The translations under genes were made by a program, and so were the position numbers. Shown piece by piece: positions 38,248 to 46,456 of a stretch of DNA of 64,000 bases. Source of the stretch: Thioalkalivibrio versutus (GTDB lineage: Bacteria > Pseudomonadota > Gammaproteobacteria > Ectothiorhodospirales > Ectothiorhodospiraceae); contig NZ_MVAR01000026.1 in the NCBI RefSeq assembly GCF_001999325.1, positions 1 to 64,000 on the forward strand, given 5' to 3'. Under the pieces are notes generated by a model. The model saw only the letters and a program-made list of their open reading frames with translations. It searched no databases and had not been told where the DNA came from. Each line of letters opens with the position of its first letter. Position 1 is the first letter of the stretch.

Positions 38248-38715
38248 ATGAAAAACGTCGCACGCCTGATTACCGCCACCTCCGTGGCCGCCGCACTCAC
38301 CCTCGGGCTGGGTGCCGGCAGTACTGTTCACGCTTTCGATGAACACGAGGCCACCATCGATTACCGCCAAGGCGTGATGCGCGCCATTGGTGGCAACGTG
38401 GGCGCCATTGCCGCCGTGGTCGTGGACGGCGCCGAGTTTGGCGACAACCTCAAGATGCATACCAGTCAGCTGGTGGCGCTCAGTCAGGACATCCCGAGCC
38501 TCTTCCCCGAGGGAAGCGACTTCCCGGACACCGATGCCAAGGAAGAGATCTGGGGCGACTGGGAGCGCTTCGAGGAGCTCTCCAATGACACCGTCGAGGC
38601 CGCCGAGGCCTTGCACGCAGCGGTGGAAGCCGGTGACGAAGACGAGTACGCCATCCGTTTCCGCAACCTCGGACAGTCCTGCCAGGCCTGCCACGACGAC
38701 TTCCGCCGCGAGTAA
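38248..38715 (+). CDS. Cytochrome c'
   Basis: Periplasmic high-spin c-type cytochrome, a four-helix bundle with C-terminal haem, known to bind nitric oxide. The 155-aa precursor has a signal peptide ending near AHA at residues 27-29 (ALTLGLGAGSTVHA) and a single haem motif CQACH at residues 145-149, followed by DDFRRE. This is the class II cytochrome c placement. R-Q-G-V-M-R-A-I near residue 40 fits the family's helix A. A strong GGGAGG at 38235-38240 sets the start. The gene lies 6 bases upstream of a diheme cytochrome, so the two are surely cotranscribed. Confidence 0.93.
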   Translation: MKNVARLITATSVAAALTLGLGAGSTVHAFDEHEATIDYRQGVMRAIGGNVGAIAAVVVDGAEFGDNLKMHTSQLVALSQDIPSLFPEGSDFPDTDAKEEIWGDWERFEELSNDTVEAAEALHAAVEAGDEDEYAIRFRNLGQSCQACHDDFRRE

Positions 38716-38721
38716 TCCGCA

Positions 38722-39636
38722 GTGGTAGCAGGTAACAAGGGGCTGACAGCCTGCCTGTCAGCCCTTTTTCTGGTTGGATCGGCGGCCACGGTGCAGGCAG
38801 GGGTGCAGATTGGCGAGCACGACCCGTCCGCGGGCACCGACGAGCAGATCGCCTACGGTGAGTACGTCTTGCGAGCCGGTGGCTGCGTGACCTGCCACAC
38901 GGCAGAAGACGGGGAATTCCTGGCCGGCGGGCGTGCGATCGAGAGCCCGTTTGGCGTGTTCTATGGTCCGAACATCACCCCGAATGCGGAGGACGGTATC
39001 GGGGGCTGGTCGGAGGAGGACTTCAAGCGCGCCCTGCTGGAGGGCCGCAGCCCGGACGGACGGCACTACTATCCGGCCTTTCCATATACGTCGTACACCC
39101 AGATGCAGCCGCGAGACGTGGAAGCCCTGTGGGCCTTTCTGCAATCCGAGGTGGAGCCCGTCGCTCGGGAAAACACCCCGCATGACCTGGTCTGGTATGC
39201 CCGGTTCCGGTCATCCCTGATGGGCTGGAAGTGGCTGCATTTCGAACCGGGCACCTTCGAGGCGGACCCCGAGCAGTCGGACGAATGGAACCGTGGGGCC
39301 TACCTCGCCAACGCCCTTGGACACTGCATGGAGTGCCATACTCCGCGCACGCGGACCGGTGGTCTGGACCTCAAGCGCATTGGGGCCGGCGCCCGACTGC
39401 CCGACGGGGACGTTGCCTCCAATATCACCCCGGATCGCGAAACCGGCATCGGACGCTGGGGGGAGCGGCATATCGCGCGCTATCTGGAGATGGGCCTGAC
39501 CCGCGACGGCGATTTTGCCGGCGGCGGCATGGCCGACGTGATCGACCACGGTACTGCCCACCTGACCGATGCCGATCGCCGCGCCATCGCGATTTATATT
39601 GGTTCTCTGGAGCCCATCGAACACGATCCCGAGTAA
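38722..39636 (+). CDS. Diheme c-type cytochrome, exported
   Basis: A 304-aa protein with an N-terminal signal sequence (ACLSALFLVGSAATVQA) and two class I cytochrome c domains. Haem 1 is CVTCH at residues 55-59 and haem 2 is CMECH at 202-206. Each is followed by NITP-containing segments typical of the cytochrome subunits of periplasmic dehydrogenases and thiosulfate-oxidation-associated diheme cytochromes. The GTG start lies 6 bases after the cytochrome c' stop. No dehydrogenase is adjacent, so its electron partner is unknown; it may exchange electrons with cytochrome c' or with a terminal oxidase. A strong terminator follows. Confidence 0.88.
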   Translation: MVAGNKGLTACLSALFLVGSAATVQAGVQIGEHDPSAGTDEQIAYGEYVLRAGGCVTCHTAEDGEFLAGGRAIESPFGVFYGPNITPNAEDGIGGWSEEDFKRALLEGRSPDGRHYYPAFPYTSYTQMQPRDVEALWAFLQSEVEPVARENTPHDLVWYARFRSSLMGWKWLHFEPGTFEADPEQSDEWNRGAYLANALGHCMECHTPRTRTGGLDLKRIGAGARLPDGDVASNITPDRETGIGRWGERHIARYLEMGLTRDGDFAGGGMADVIDHGTAHLTDADRRAIAIYIGSLEPIEHDPE

Positions 39637-39661
39637 TCGGCACCCGCTGTACGCACCACGA

Positions 39662-39694
39662 AAAAGGGCCAGGTCGCAATGACCTGGCCCTTTT
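39662..39694. terminator. Bidirectional intrinsic terminator between cytochrome genes and tRNA-Asn
   Basis: AAAAGGGCCAGGTC (39662-39675), loop GCAAT, and GACCTGGCCCTTTT (39681-39694) form a perfect 14-bp stem. It has T residues at one end and A residues at the other, so it works on both strands. It would end the cytochrome transcript on the plus strand and the tRNA-Asn transcript on the minus strand. Confidence 0.92.
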
Positions 39695-39702
39695 CCTGTA
39701 TC

Positions 39703-39778
39703 TGGCTCCCCGGGACGGGCTCGAACCGCCGACCTAGTGATTAACAGTCACCCGCTCTACCAACTGAGCTACCGGGGA
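39703..39778 (-). tRNA. tRNA-Asn (anticodon GTT)
   Basis: On the minus strand a complete 76-nt cloverleaf is visible. Acceptor TCCCCGG pairs with CCGGGGA; the D arm is GCTC-AGTTGGTA-GAGC; the anticodon loop is CTGTTAA with GTT; the T arm contains GGTTCGAACCC. The discriminator is G and CCA is encoded. No intron or mismatch is apparent. It precedes the shared bidirectional hairpin, which is its likely terminator. Confidence 0.97.
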
Positions 39779-39861
39779 ATTGGGCGCAAATGCTAATGGG
39801 GCGGGGCGGGGGCGTCAAGGAAAATCTGGCCGCCCTTCGCGTTTTACCGCCGTTCGCGGCC

Positions 39862-41052
39862 TCAGCTGTGGTTGGCCACGAACTGGCGCAGGCGTTCCAG
39901 GGCCTTGTCGAGCTGAGCGACGCTGGTGGCGAACGAGACGCGAACATGGCCCGGGGCCCCGAAGGCGCTGCCCGGCACCAGGGCCACCCCCACCTCGTCC
40001 AGTAGCTGCTTGGTCAGGGCCACATCGGTATCGATGTCCGCGGCCTGCATCAATCCGGTGACGCGCGGGAAGCAGTAGAACGTACCGTCTGGCATCAGGC
40101 ACTCGATGCCGTCGATGGCATTGAGGCCGTCGACCACACGACGTGCCCGCTCGGCAAAGGCGGAGCACATGGCGACCACGCAGTCCTGATCGCCATCGAG
40201 TGCGGCCTCGGCCCCGGCCTGGGCAATGGAAGTCGGGTTGGAGGTGCTTTGCGACTGGATCTTCTTCATCGCCGCGATCAGGTTCTTCGGTCCACCGGCG
40301 TAGCCGATACGCCAGCCGGTCATCGCGTAGGCCTTGGAAACGCCGTTCAGGACCACGGTACGGTCCAGCAGGTCCGGGGCCACGTTGACGATGTTCACGA
40401 ACGGCGTGGAGCCGAACAGGATGTGCTCGTACATGTCGTCGGTGGCGATGACGACGCGCGGATGGCGCCGCAGGACCTCGGCCAGTTCCGTCAGTTGCTC
40501 GGCCGAATAGGCGGCACCCGTGGGGTTGGACGGGCTGTTCAGGAACACCAGGCGGGTGTTCGGGGTGATCGCCGCTTCCAGCTGTGCGCCGGTGATGCGG
40601 AAGCCGGCTTCCTGCTCTGCGCTGACGACCACTGGCCGGGCACCGGCGAGCAGGGCGATATCCGGGTAGGAGACCCAGTAGGGGGCTGGGATCACCACTT
40701 CGTCGCCCGGGTTCAGCAGGGCCTGGCAGAGGTTGAAGATGCTCTGCTTGCCGCCGGAGGAGACCAGGATCTGGTCGGGGGTGAACGTCAGGCCGTTGTC
40801 GCGATCGAATTTCCGAATGATGGCGGCCTTGAGACTGACCGTTCCGTCCACCGGAGTGTACTTGGTTTCTCCGCGGGCAAGCGCGTCGACCGCGGCCTGC
40901 TTGATATGCTCGGGGGTATCGAAATCCGGTTCTCCGGCCCCCAGCCCGACAATATCCCGACCCTCGGCTCGCAGCTGGGCGGCCAGGGCGCTGACGGCGA
41001 GAGTGGGGGAGGGCTGGATGCGCTGGACGCGGTCGGAGAGCTCGATTTCCAA
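39862..41052 (-). CDS. Pyridoxal-phosphate-dependent aspartate aminotransferase (class Ib)
   Basis: A 396-aa aminotransferase interconverting aspartate and oxaloacetate, possibly also acting on prephenate like some relatives. It begins LSDRVQRIQPSPTLAVSALAAQLRAEGRDIVGLGAGEPDFDTP, a clear 1-beta/gamma AAT start. FLNSPSNPTG, DDMYEHILF, the PLP lysine in NGVSKAYAMTGWRIGYAGG and VRVSFATS at the end are present. It is divergent from uvrB and next to tRNA-Asn. The tRNA is coincidental in function, though both concern aspartate-family amino acids. Confidence 0.93.
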   Translation of the reverse strand: MEIELSDRVQRIQPSPTLAVSALAAQLRAEGRDIVGLGAGEPDFDTPEHIKQAAVDALARGETKYTPVDGTVSLKAAIIRKFDRDNGLTFTPDQILVSSGGKQSIFNLCQALLNPGDEVVIPAPYWVSYPDIALLAGARPVVVSAEQEAGFRITGAQLEAAITPNTRLVFLNSPSNPTGAAYSAEQLTELAEVLRRHPRVVIATDDMYEHILFGSTPFVNIVNVAPDLLDRTVVLNGVSKAYAMTGWRIGYAGGPKNLIAAMKKIQSQSTSNPTSIAQAGAEAALDGDQDCVVAMCSAFAERARRVVDGLNAIDGIECLMPDGTFYCFPRVTGLMQAADIDTDVALTKQLLDEVGVALVPGSAFGAPGHVRVSFATSVAQLDKALERLRQFVANHS

Positions 41053-41136
41053 GGTGGGGCCTCTGTGTGATCGGGGCGAAGGGCCGCGCGGGCGGTCGGG
41101 TGCGAAATGATACTGAAATCAGGCGCGGAGGATAAG

Positions 41137-43167
41137 GTGCAGCCAGGCGAAGGCGAACAATTCCAGGTGGTGTCCGAATACCAGCCGGCTGGCGACCAGC
41201 CCGCGGCGATCGCGGCATTGACCGAAGGCCTCGAGGCGGGCCTGGCACATCAGGTCCTGCTCGGGGTCACCGGGTCGGGCAAGACGTTCACCATCGCCAA
41301 TGTGATCGAGAATATCCAGCGCCCCACCATTATCCTGGCACCAAACAAGACCCTGGCCGCCCAATTGTACGGGGAATTCAAGGAGTTTTTCCCGAACAAC
41401 ACGGTGGAGTATTTCGTTTCCTACTACGATTACTACCAGCCGGAGGCCTACGTCCCATCCTCGGATACCTATATCGAGAAGGACGCGTCGATCAACGACC
41501 ACATCGAGCAGATGCGCCTGTCGGCCACGCGTGCGTTGCTGGAGCGCCGCGATGCGATCATCGTGGCCTCGGTCTCCGCGATTTACGGCCTGGGTGATCC
41601 GCGCAAGTATCTCTCCATGGTGCTGCATCTGGAGCGCGGCGAGCGTATTGACCAGCGCGACTTGCTGCGGCGCCTGGCGGAGTTGCAGTACACCCGCAAC
41701 GATGCGGAGCTGCGCCGTGCGACCTACCGCGTCCGCGGCGAAGTCATCGACATCCACCCGGCGGAATCGGACATCGAGGCCGTGCGCATCGAGCTGTTCG
41801 ACGACGAGGTGGAACGCCTGTCGTATTTCGACCCCCTGACCGGCGAGCAGCTGCGCACCGTCCCGCGTCTGACGATCTACCCGAAGACCCACTACGTGAC
41901 GCCGCGCGAAACCCTGTTGGGGGCGGTGGACCACATCCGCGACGAATTGAAGGAGCGCCTGGACTTTCTGCGCAAGGAAGACCGGCTGGTCGAAGCACAG
42001 CGGCTGGAGCAACGCACGCTGTTCGATCTGGAGATGATCCTCGAGATCGGCTACTGCAACGGCATCGAGAACTACTCGCGCTACCTCTCCGGCCGCGCCC
42101 CGGGCGAGCCGCCACCGACCTTTTTCGACTACCTGCCCAAGGATGCGCTGTTGGTGATCGACGAGTCGCACGTGTCGGTCCCGCAGGTGGGCGGGATGTA
42201 CAAGGGCGACCGTTCGCGCAAGGAGACGCTGGTGGAATACGGCTTTCGCCTGCCATCGGCGCTGGACAACCGGCCGCTGCGTTTCGAGGAGTTCGAGGCC
42301 TTGCAGCCGCAGACGATCTACGTCTCCGCCACCCCGGGGCCCTATGAGCGTGAGCATGCCGACGCGATCGTGGACCAGGTGGTGCGCCCGACCGGGTTGC
42401 TGGACCCGATCCTGGAGATCCGCCCGGCCGGTACCCAGGTGGACGACGCACTCTCCGAGATTCGCGATCGTGTCGAATGCAATGAGCGCGTCCTGATCAC
42501 CACGCTGACCAAACGCATGGCCGAAGATCTGACGGATTACCTGTCCGAGCACGGGGTACGCGTGCGCTACCTGCACTCGGATATCGATACCGTCGAGCGC
42601 ATGGAGATCATCCGCGACCTGCGCCTGGGCGAGTTCGATGTGCTGGTGGGGATCAACCTGCTGCGCGAAGGCCTGGACATGCCGGAGGTCTCGCTGGTGG
42701 CGATCCTGGATGCCGACAAGGAGGGCTTCCTGCGCTCCGATCGTTCGCTGATCCAGACCATCGGCCGCGCCGCGCGCAACGTCAACGGCAAGGCGATCCT
42801 GTACGCCGACAAGGTGACCGGATCCATGCGGCGCGCGATCGACGAGACCGAGCGCCGCCGGGCCAAGCAGATCGAGCACAATGAGGCCCACGGGATCACG
42901 CCCAAGGGCATTCGCAAGAACGTTGCGGACATCCTGGAGGCGCGCAACGCGATGCCCGGCGCCGGTGGCCGACGAGGCCGGAAGGTGGCGGAGGAGGGCG
43001 CCGATTACGTGGGCGCGCCGGAGAATGCGACCAAGGAGATCGAGCGCCTGGAACAAGAGATGTTTGCCAAGGCCCGCGACCTCGAGTTCGAGGAGGCCGC
43101 CCGCATTCGCAACCGCATCGAAAAGCTCAAGGCACTCGCCTTTCTCCCCGAAGCCTCGCTATCCTGA
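41137..43167 (+). CDS. uvrB: UvrABC system protein B
   Basis: Damage-verifying helicase of nucleotide excision repair. From the GTG at 41137 the protein is 676 aa, matching the 673-aa E. coli protein. GGAGGA at 41127-41132 is correctly spaced for this GTG; the ATG at 41107 would put it inside the gene. Walker A is [10 protein letters not shown], the DNA-clamping beta-hairpin is in [19 protein letters not shown] is motif II, and a C-terminal UvrC/UvrA-binding helical domain ([23 protein letters not shown]) ends the protein. mfd is also in the window; no SOS box is obvious. Confidence 0.97.
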   Translation: MQPGEGEQFQVVSEYQPAGDQPAAIAALTEGLEAGLAHQVLLGVTGSGKTFTIANVIENIQRPTIILAPNKTLAAQLYGEFKEFFPNNTVEYFVSYYDYYQPEAYVPSSDTYIEKDASINDHIEQMRLSATRALLERRDAIIVASVSAIYGLGDPRKYLSMVLHLERGERIDQRDLLRRLAELQYTRNDAELRRATYRVRGEVIDIHPAESDIEAVRIELFDDEVERLSYFDPLTGEQLRTVPRLTIYPKTHYVTPRETLLGAVDHIRDELKERLDFLRKEDRLVEAQRLEQRTLFDLEMILEIGYCNGIENYSRYLSGRAPGEPPPTFFDYLPKDALLVIDESHVSVPQVGGMYKGDRSRKETLVEYGFRLPSALDNRPLRFEEFEALQPQTIYVSATPGPYEREHADAIVDQVVRPTGLLDPILEIRPAGTQVDDALSEIRDRVECNERVLITTLTKRMAEDLTDYLSEHGVRVRYLHSDIDTVERMEIIRDLRLGEFDVLVGINLLREGLDMPEVSLVAILDADKEGFLRSDRSLIQTIGRAARNVNGKAILYADKVTGSMRRAIDETERRRAKQIEHNEAHGITPKGIRKNVADILEARNAMPGAGGRRGRKVAEEGADYVGAPENATKEIERLEQEMFAKARDLEFEEAARIRNRIEKLKALAFLPEASLS

Positions 43168-43209
43168 AAAGATGGCTCCCGCGGGAGCGCCGAATCGAGC
43201 CCCTGAGTA

Positions 43210-44253
43210 ATGTCCAAGAACGACCCCTTGCCCCTGGGTCCGGTGATGCTCGATGTCGCCGGTACCGAACTGACTCCCGAAGACCGTGAACGCCTGCGTC
43301 ATCCCGCCACCGGCGGCGTGATCCTGTTCGCCCGCAACGTCGGCGCTCCGGAGCAGGTGAGCGCGCTGGTCGCCGCCATTCGCGCCGAGCGCCCCGGCAT
43401 CCTGATTGCGGTGGACCAGGAGGGCGGGCGGGTGCAACGGCTGCGCGATGGCTTCACCGCCATCCCGCCGATGCGTCAGCTGGGCCATGTCCACGATTAC
43501 GACCGCAACAAGGCCTGCGAGCTCGCGCATGCGACCGGCGAACTTCTCGGGCGCGAGCTACGCTCGGTGGACATCGACTTCAGCTTTACCCCCGTGCTGG
43601 ATCGCGACCTCGACATCAGCGAGATCATCGGTGATCGTGCCTTCCATTATGACCCGGACGTGATCGCGCGCCTGGCCGGCGAGTTGATCCGGGGCCTGTC
43701 CGCGGCCGGCATGGCGGCCGTGGGCAAGCATTTCCCGGGTCACGGGGCTGTTGCCGCGGATTCGCACGTGGCCTTGCCGGTCGACGACCGTCCACTCTCC
43801 GAGATCGAGAATCAGGATCTGGAGGCATTTCGCCCGGTGCTTGGGGACCTCGAGGCCATCATGCCGGCCCACGTCGTATACCCACAGGTGGATGAACATC
43901 CCGCGGGCTTCTCGCGCGTCTGGCTGCAGGACATCCTGCGCCGCGAACTGCGCTACCGCGGGGCGATCCTCAGCGACGACCTCGCCATGGCTGGAGCGGA
44001 GGGCATTGGCGGGCCCGCCGAGCGCGCTGCGGCCGCACGTGCGGCCGGCTGCGACATGGTGCTGATTTGCAACCAGCCGGAACAAGCCGACATCATCCTT
44101 GCCGCCCAGGCGGATCAGCCGCTGCCACCTGAATCGCGGCGCCGACTGGAACGCTTGCGCGCGCGCCCAGTGGAGCTTGATCCACAGCGTCTCGTCGCAT
44201 TGCGCGCGCAGTTGACGCACTGGATTCAAGCTAGCCAGATCGCCACGGCATAA
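43210..44253 (+). CDS. nagZ: Beta-N-acetylhexosaminidase NagZ
   Basis: Cytoplasmic family 3 glycosidase that removes GlcNAc from anhydromuropeptides during peptidoglycan recycling; its products can induce AmpC in species that have it. The 347-aa length and VDQEGGRVQRL, VGKHFPGHGAVAADSH (catalytic His in the flexible loop) and the nucleophile Asp in AILSDDLAMAGAEG are typical. The gene precedes a DsrE-like gene with its own promoter. A thioinosine phosphorylase gene close by is reminiscent of the Pseudomonas nagZ neighbourhood. Confidence 0.96.
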   Translation: MSKNDPLPLGPVMLDVAGTELTPEDRERLRHPATGGVILFARNVGAPEQVSALVAAIRAERPGILIAVDQEGGRVQRLRDGFTAIPPMRQLGHVHDYDRNKACELAHATGELLGRELRSVDIDFSFTPVLDRDLDISEIIGDRAFHYDPDVIARLAGELIRGLSAAGMAAVGKHFPGHGAVAADSHVALPVDDRPLSEIENQDLEAFRPVLGDLEAIMPAHVVYPQVDEHPAGFSRVWLQDILRRELRYRGAILSDDLAMAGAEGIGGPAERAAAARAAGCDMVLICNQPEQADIILAAQADQPLPPESRRRLERLRARPVELDPQRLVALRAQLTHWIQASQIATA

Positions 44254-44271
44254 CCCCATGGAAAGGGCGCA

Positions 44272-44301
44272 TTGGCACCCGCGTGCCGAGCCGCCTATAA
44301 T
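44272..44301 (+). promoter_or_regulatory. Strong sigma-70 promoter of the DsrE-like gene
   Basis: TTGGCA at 44272-44277 and a perfect TATAAT at 44296-44301, separated by 18 bases, lie 66 bases upstream of the DsrE-like ATG, which has GGAG spaced 7 bases before it. This is the best sigma-70 match I saw in the window. Confidence 0.8.
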
Positions 44302-44367
44302 GCGCCACCGGTTTGCAGTTGAGCAGCTAGTAATATTCACACTCACCACTGAAGTTGGAGATCCAAA

Positions 44368-44736
44368 ATGGCCGATAAGCTCATGATCGTCATGGTCAAC
44401 ACCGACCCGAGCAACGCTTCCGAACTGGGTGCCCCGTTCTTCCAGGCCACCGTGGCTGCCGCCATGGAATACGACGTTGAAATCGTGATGACCGGCCGTG
44501 CTGGCGAGCTCGCCAAGAAGGGCGTTGCCGAGAACCTGTTCGTGCAGGAAGGCTCCAGCAAGAGCGTCTACGACTTCATGAAGGACGCCCACGAAGCCGG
44601 CGTCGTAATGAAGGTCTGCACCCCGACGCTGGATCTGTGGGGCAACGACCTGATTCCGGAGATCGAAGAAACCGTGGGCGGCGCCTACGTCATCTCCGAA
44701 GCGATGGACGACGACACGGTCACCTTTACCTACTAA
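44368..44736 (+). CDS. DsrE/peroxiredoxin-like small protein
   Basis: A 122-aa cytoplasmic protein with a DsrE-like fold. It starts KLMIVMVNTDPSNASELGAPF, has AAAMEYDVEIVMTGRAGELAK, and the single cysteine Cys84 in MKVCTPTLDLWG occupies the position of the sulfur-transferring cysteine in DsrE proteins. In sulfur oxidisers such proteins carry sulfane sulfur with TusA and rhodanese, but none of those genes is adjacent. The strong promoter, clear ribosome site and hairpin downstream make this a separately and strongly expressed gene. The function is inferred from fold only. Confidence 0.75.
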   Translation: MADKLMIVMVNTDPSNASELGAPFFQATVAAAMEYDVEIVMTGRAGELAKKGVAENLFVQEGSSKSVYDFMKDAHEAGVVMKVCTPTLDLWGNDLIPEIEETVGGAYVISEAMDDDTVTFTY

Positions 44737-44758
44737 GGTTATCGACGTTCGTTTTCAG

Positions 44759-44790
44759 CCGGCCGGCCCTTGTGCCGGCCGGTTGCGTTT
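44759..44790 (+). terminator. Probable terminator after the DsrE-like gene
   Basis: CCGGCCGGC at 44759-44767 pairs perfectly with GCCGGCCGG at 44774-44782 around a 6-nt loop, followed by TTGCGTTT. The T-tract is interrupted, so termination may be incomplete and read into hpt. Confidence 0.6.
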
Positions 44791-44876
44791 CAGGGCTCCG
44801 AAAAGGCGAGGCCAACCTTGCCGAATCTTCGGCGCTCGGACATGATTTCCCCGCATCGACACCCTCAGGACATGCC

Positions 44877-45428
44877 ATGAGCCCGGAACAGGCCCGAGCC
44901 ACGCTGCGCGACGCCGACTGCCTCTTCAGCCGCGATGCCGTCGAGACGGCGATCGACCGCCTGGCGGAACGCACGGCCGCCTCGCTGAAGGACCGCAATC
45001 CGTTGGTCATGGGCGTAATGAACGGGGGTGTGGTGCTGATGGGCGGGTTGCTGACCCGCTGGTCGTTTCCCATGCAGGTCGATTACCTGCACGCCACGCG
45101 CTATCGCGGTGGCACGCGCGGCGGCGATCAGCTGCACTGGTTGGCACGTCCGCAGGCGTCGCTCAAGGACCGTACCGTCGTCGTCGTTGATGACATCCTC
45201 GACGGCGGGATCACCCTGGAGGGAATCAAGACGTTCTGCGAGGAGCAGGGTGCGGCGCAGGTGATCTCCATCGTCCTGGTGGACAAGCACAACCCGGAGC
45301 GGGACCCGGCGATCACCGTCGACTACGCCGCCCTGGAGGCCCCCAACCGCTACCTGTTCGGGTACGGTATGGATTATCAGGACTATCTGCGCAATGCGCC
45401 CGGCATCTTCGCCGTGGCCGACCAATAA
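44877..45428 (+). CDS. hpt: Hypoxanthine-guanine phosphoribosyltransferase
   Basis: Salvages hypoxanthine or guanine with PRPP. The 183-aa protein has the PRPP motif VVVVDDILDGGITLEG, MGVMNGGVVLMGGLLTRW near the N-terminus and YLFGYGMDYQDYLRNAPGIFA at the C-terminus, typical of HPRTs. AGGA lies 6 bases before the ATG at 44877. The next gene, 22 bases on, encodes a phosphorylase whose product is hypoxanthine, so the pair probably forms a salvage unit. Confidence 0.9.
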   Translation: MSPEQARATLRDADCLFSRDAVETAIDRLAERTAASLKDRNPLVMGVMNGGVVLMGGLLTRWSFPMQVDYLHATRYRGGTRGGDQLHWLARPQASLKDRTVVVVDDILDGGITLEGIKTFCEEQGAAQVISIVLVDKHNPERDPAITVDYAALEAPNRYLFGYGMDYQDYLRNAPGIFAVADQ

Positions 45429-45450
45429 ACCACTGACGTCCGAGGCGCTC

Positions 45451-46203
45451 ATGTCCACACCCCGTATCGCCGTCATCGGCGGCACCGGCCTGACCCAGCT
45501 GAAAGATCTGGAGATCACCCGGCGCCAGGTAATGCACACGCCGTATGGCGAACCCTCGGGGCCGCTGGTGTTCGGCCGCCTGAACGACACCGAGATCGTG
45601 TTTCTGCCACGGCACGGGGCCCGGCATACCATCCCGCCGCACGAGGTGAACTACCGCGCCAATATCTGGGCGCTTAAAAATGCCGGGATCGACAACGTGG
45701 TGGCCGTGGCTGCAGTCGGCGGGATTGGCGAAGAGATGAAGCCGGGTATGGTCGCGATCCCCGATCAGATCATCGATTACACCTGGTCACGGGCGAATAC
45801 CTTCTTCGAGGGGAAAGACCTGGAAGAGGTCACCCACATCGACATGACCTGGCCCTATAGCGACAGCGTCCGCCAGACGCTGATCCGCGCGATTGACGAC
45901 CTGAGTATCGAGGCCGTGGAGCACGGGACCTACGGGGCCACGCAGGGACCGCGCCTGGAGACGGCCGCGGAGATTGATCGCCTGGAACGCGACGGCTGCG
46001 ATCTGGTGGGCATGACCGGCATGCCCGAGGCGGCACTGGCGCGTGAACTGGGGCTGAACTACGCCTGTTGTGCCGTAATCGCCAACTGGGCGGCCGGACG
46101 CGCCGAAGGCGAGATCACCATGAACGACATCGCCGCGAATCTTGATGTCGGCATGGCCCGGGTGAAACAGATCCTGACGCGCGTGATCAGCAGTCTTTCC
46201 TGA
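45451..46203 (+). CDS. S-methyl-5'-thioinosine phosphorylase (MTAP/PNP family)
   Basis: Cleaves methylthioinosine with phosphate to hypoxanthine and methylthioribose-1-phosphate. The 250-aa protein has VIGGTGLTQLKDLE, FLPRHGARHTIPPHEVNYRANIWALK, YGATQGPRLETAAEIDRL and VGMTGMPEAALARELGLNYAC. These fit the Pseudomonas-type thioinosine phosphorylase better than the adenosine enzyme, but the call rests on remembered sequence resemblance. GAGG lies 5 bases before the ATG. Coupling to hpt and to mtnA at 16.7 kb supports it. A methylthioadenosine deaminase would be needed and is not in the window. Confidence 0.85.
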   Translation: MSTPRIAVIGGTGLTQLKDLEITRRQVMHTPYGEPSGPLVFGRLNDTEIVFLPRHGARHTIPPHEVNYRANIWALKNAGIDNVVAVAAVGGIGEEMKPGMVAIPDQIIDYTWSRANTFFEGKDLEEVTHIDMTWPYSDSVRQTLIRAIDDLSIEAVEHGTYGATQGPRLETAAEIDRLERDGCDLVGMTGMPEAALARELGLNYACCAVIANWAAGRAEGEITMNDIAANLDVGMARVKQILTRVISSLS

Positions 46204-46321
46204 CTCCAAGGCGTTAACAATCCGGAGTCCGGCCGGGGAGAGAACCCGCGCCGGGCTACCGCACGTGCATGGTCCAGGGACTCGCTAAGGCGACCAACAC
46301 GGTCACTTATCCACGATTTAA

Positions 46322-46337
46322 CATAATATGTATTATG
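46322..46337. repeat. AT-rich perfect inverted repeat, possible operator
   Basis: CATAATA-TG-TATTATG, a perfect 7-bp inverted repeat with a 2-base spacer, stands out as a short AT-rich patch. It lies in the 253-base gap (46204-46456) between the convergent thioinosine phosphorylase and bioA genes. I see no gene in the gap. Its central position between converging genes argues against an operator for either. Confidence 0.4.
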
Positions 46338-46456
46338 CGACATTGAAGATGGGCGTGTCTCGAGCGGAATGACCGGGATGTTCCCGCCGAAGTCATGAAC
46401 GCGGCCTGGCCTGCGCCAGGCCCAATCCCGTTCCCGTTTAGGCCTGATCCCGCACG

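Noticed and set aside
41119-43056. 645-codon minus-strand frame opposite uvrB
   Set aside because: The sequence has no recognisable domain, and uvrB on the other strand is unambiguous.
46204-46456. Small gene in the gap before bioA
   Set aside because: The longest start-to-stop stretches are only about ten codons and lack ribosome sites.
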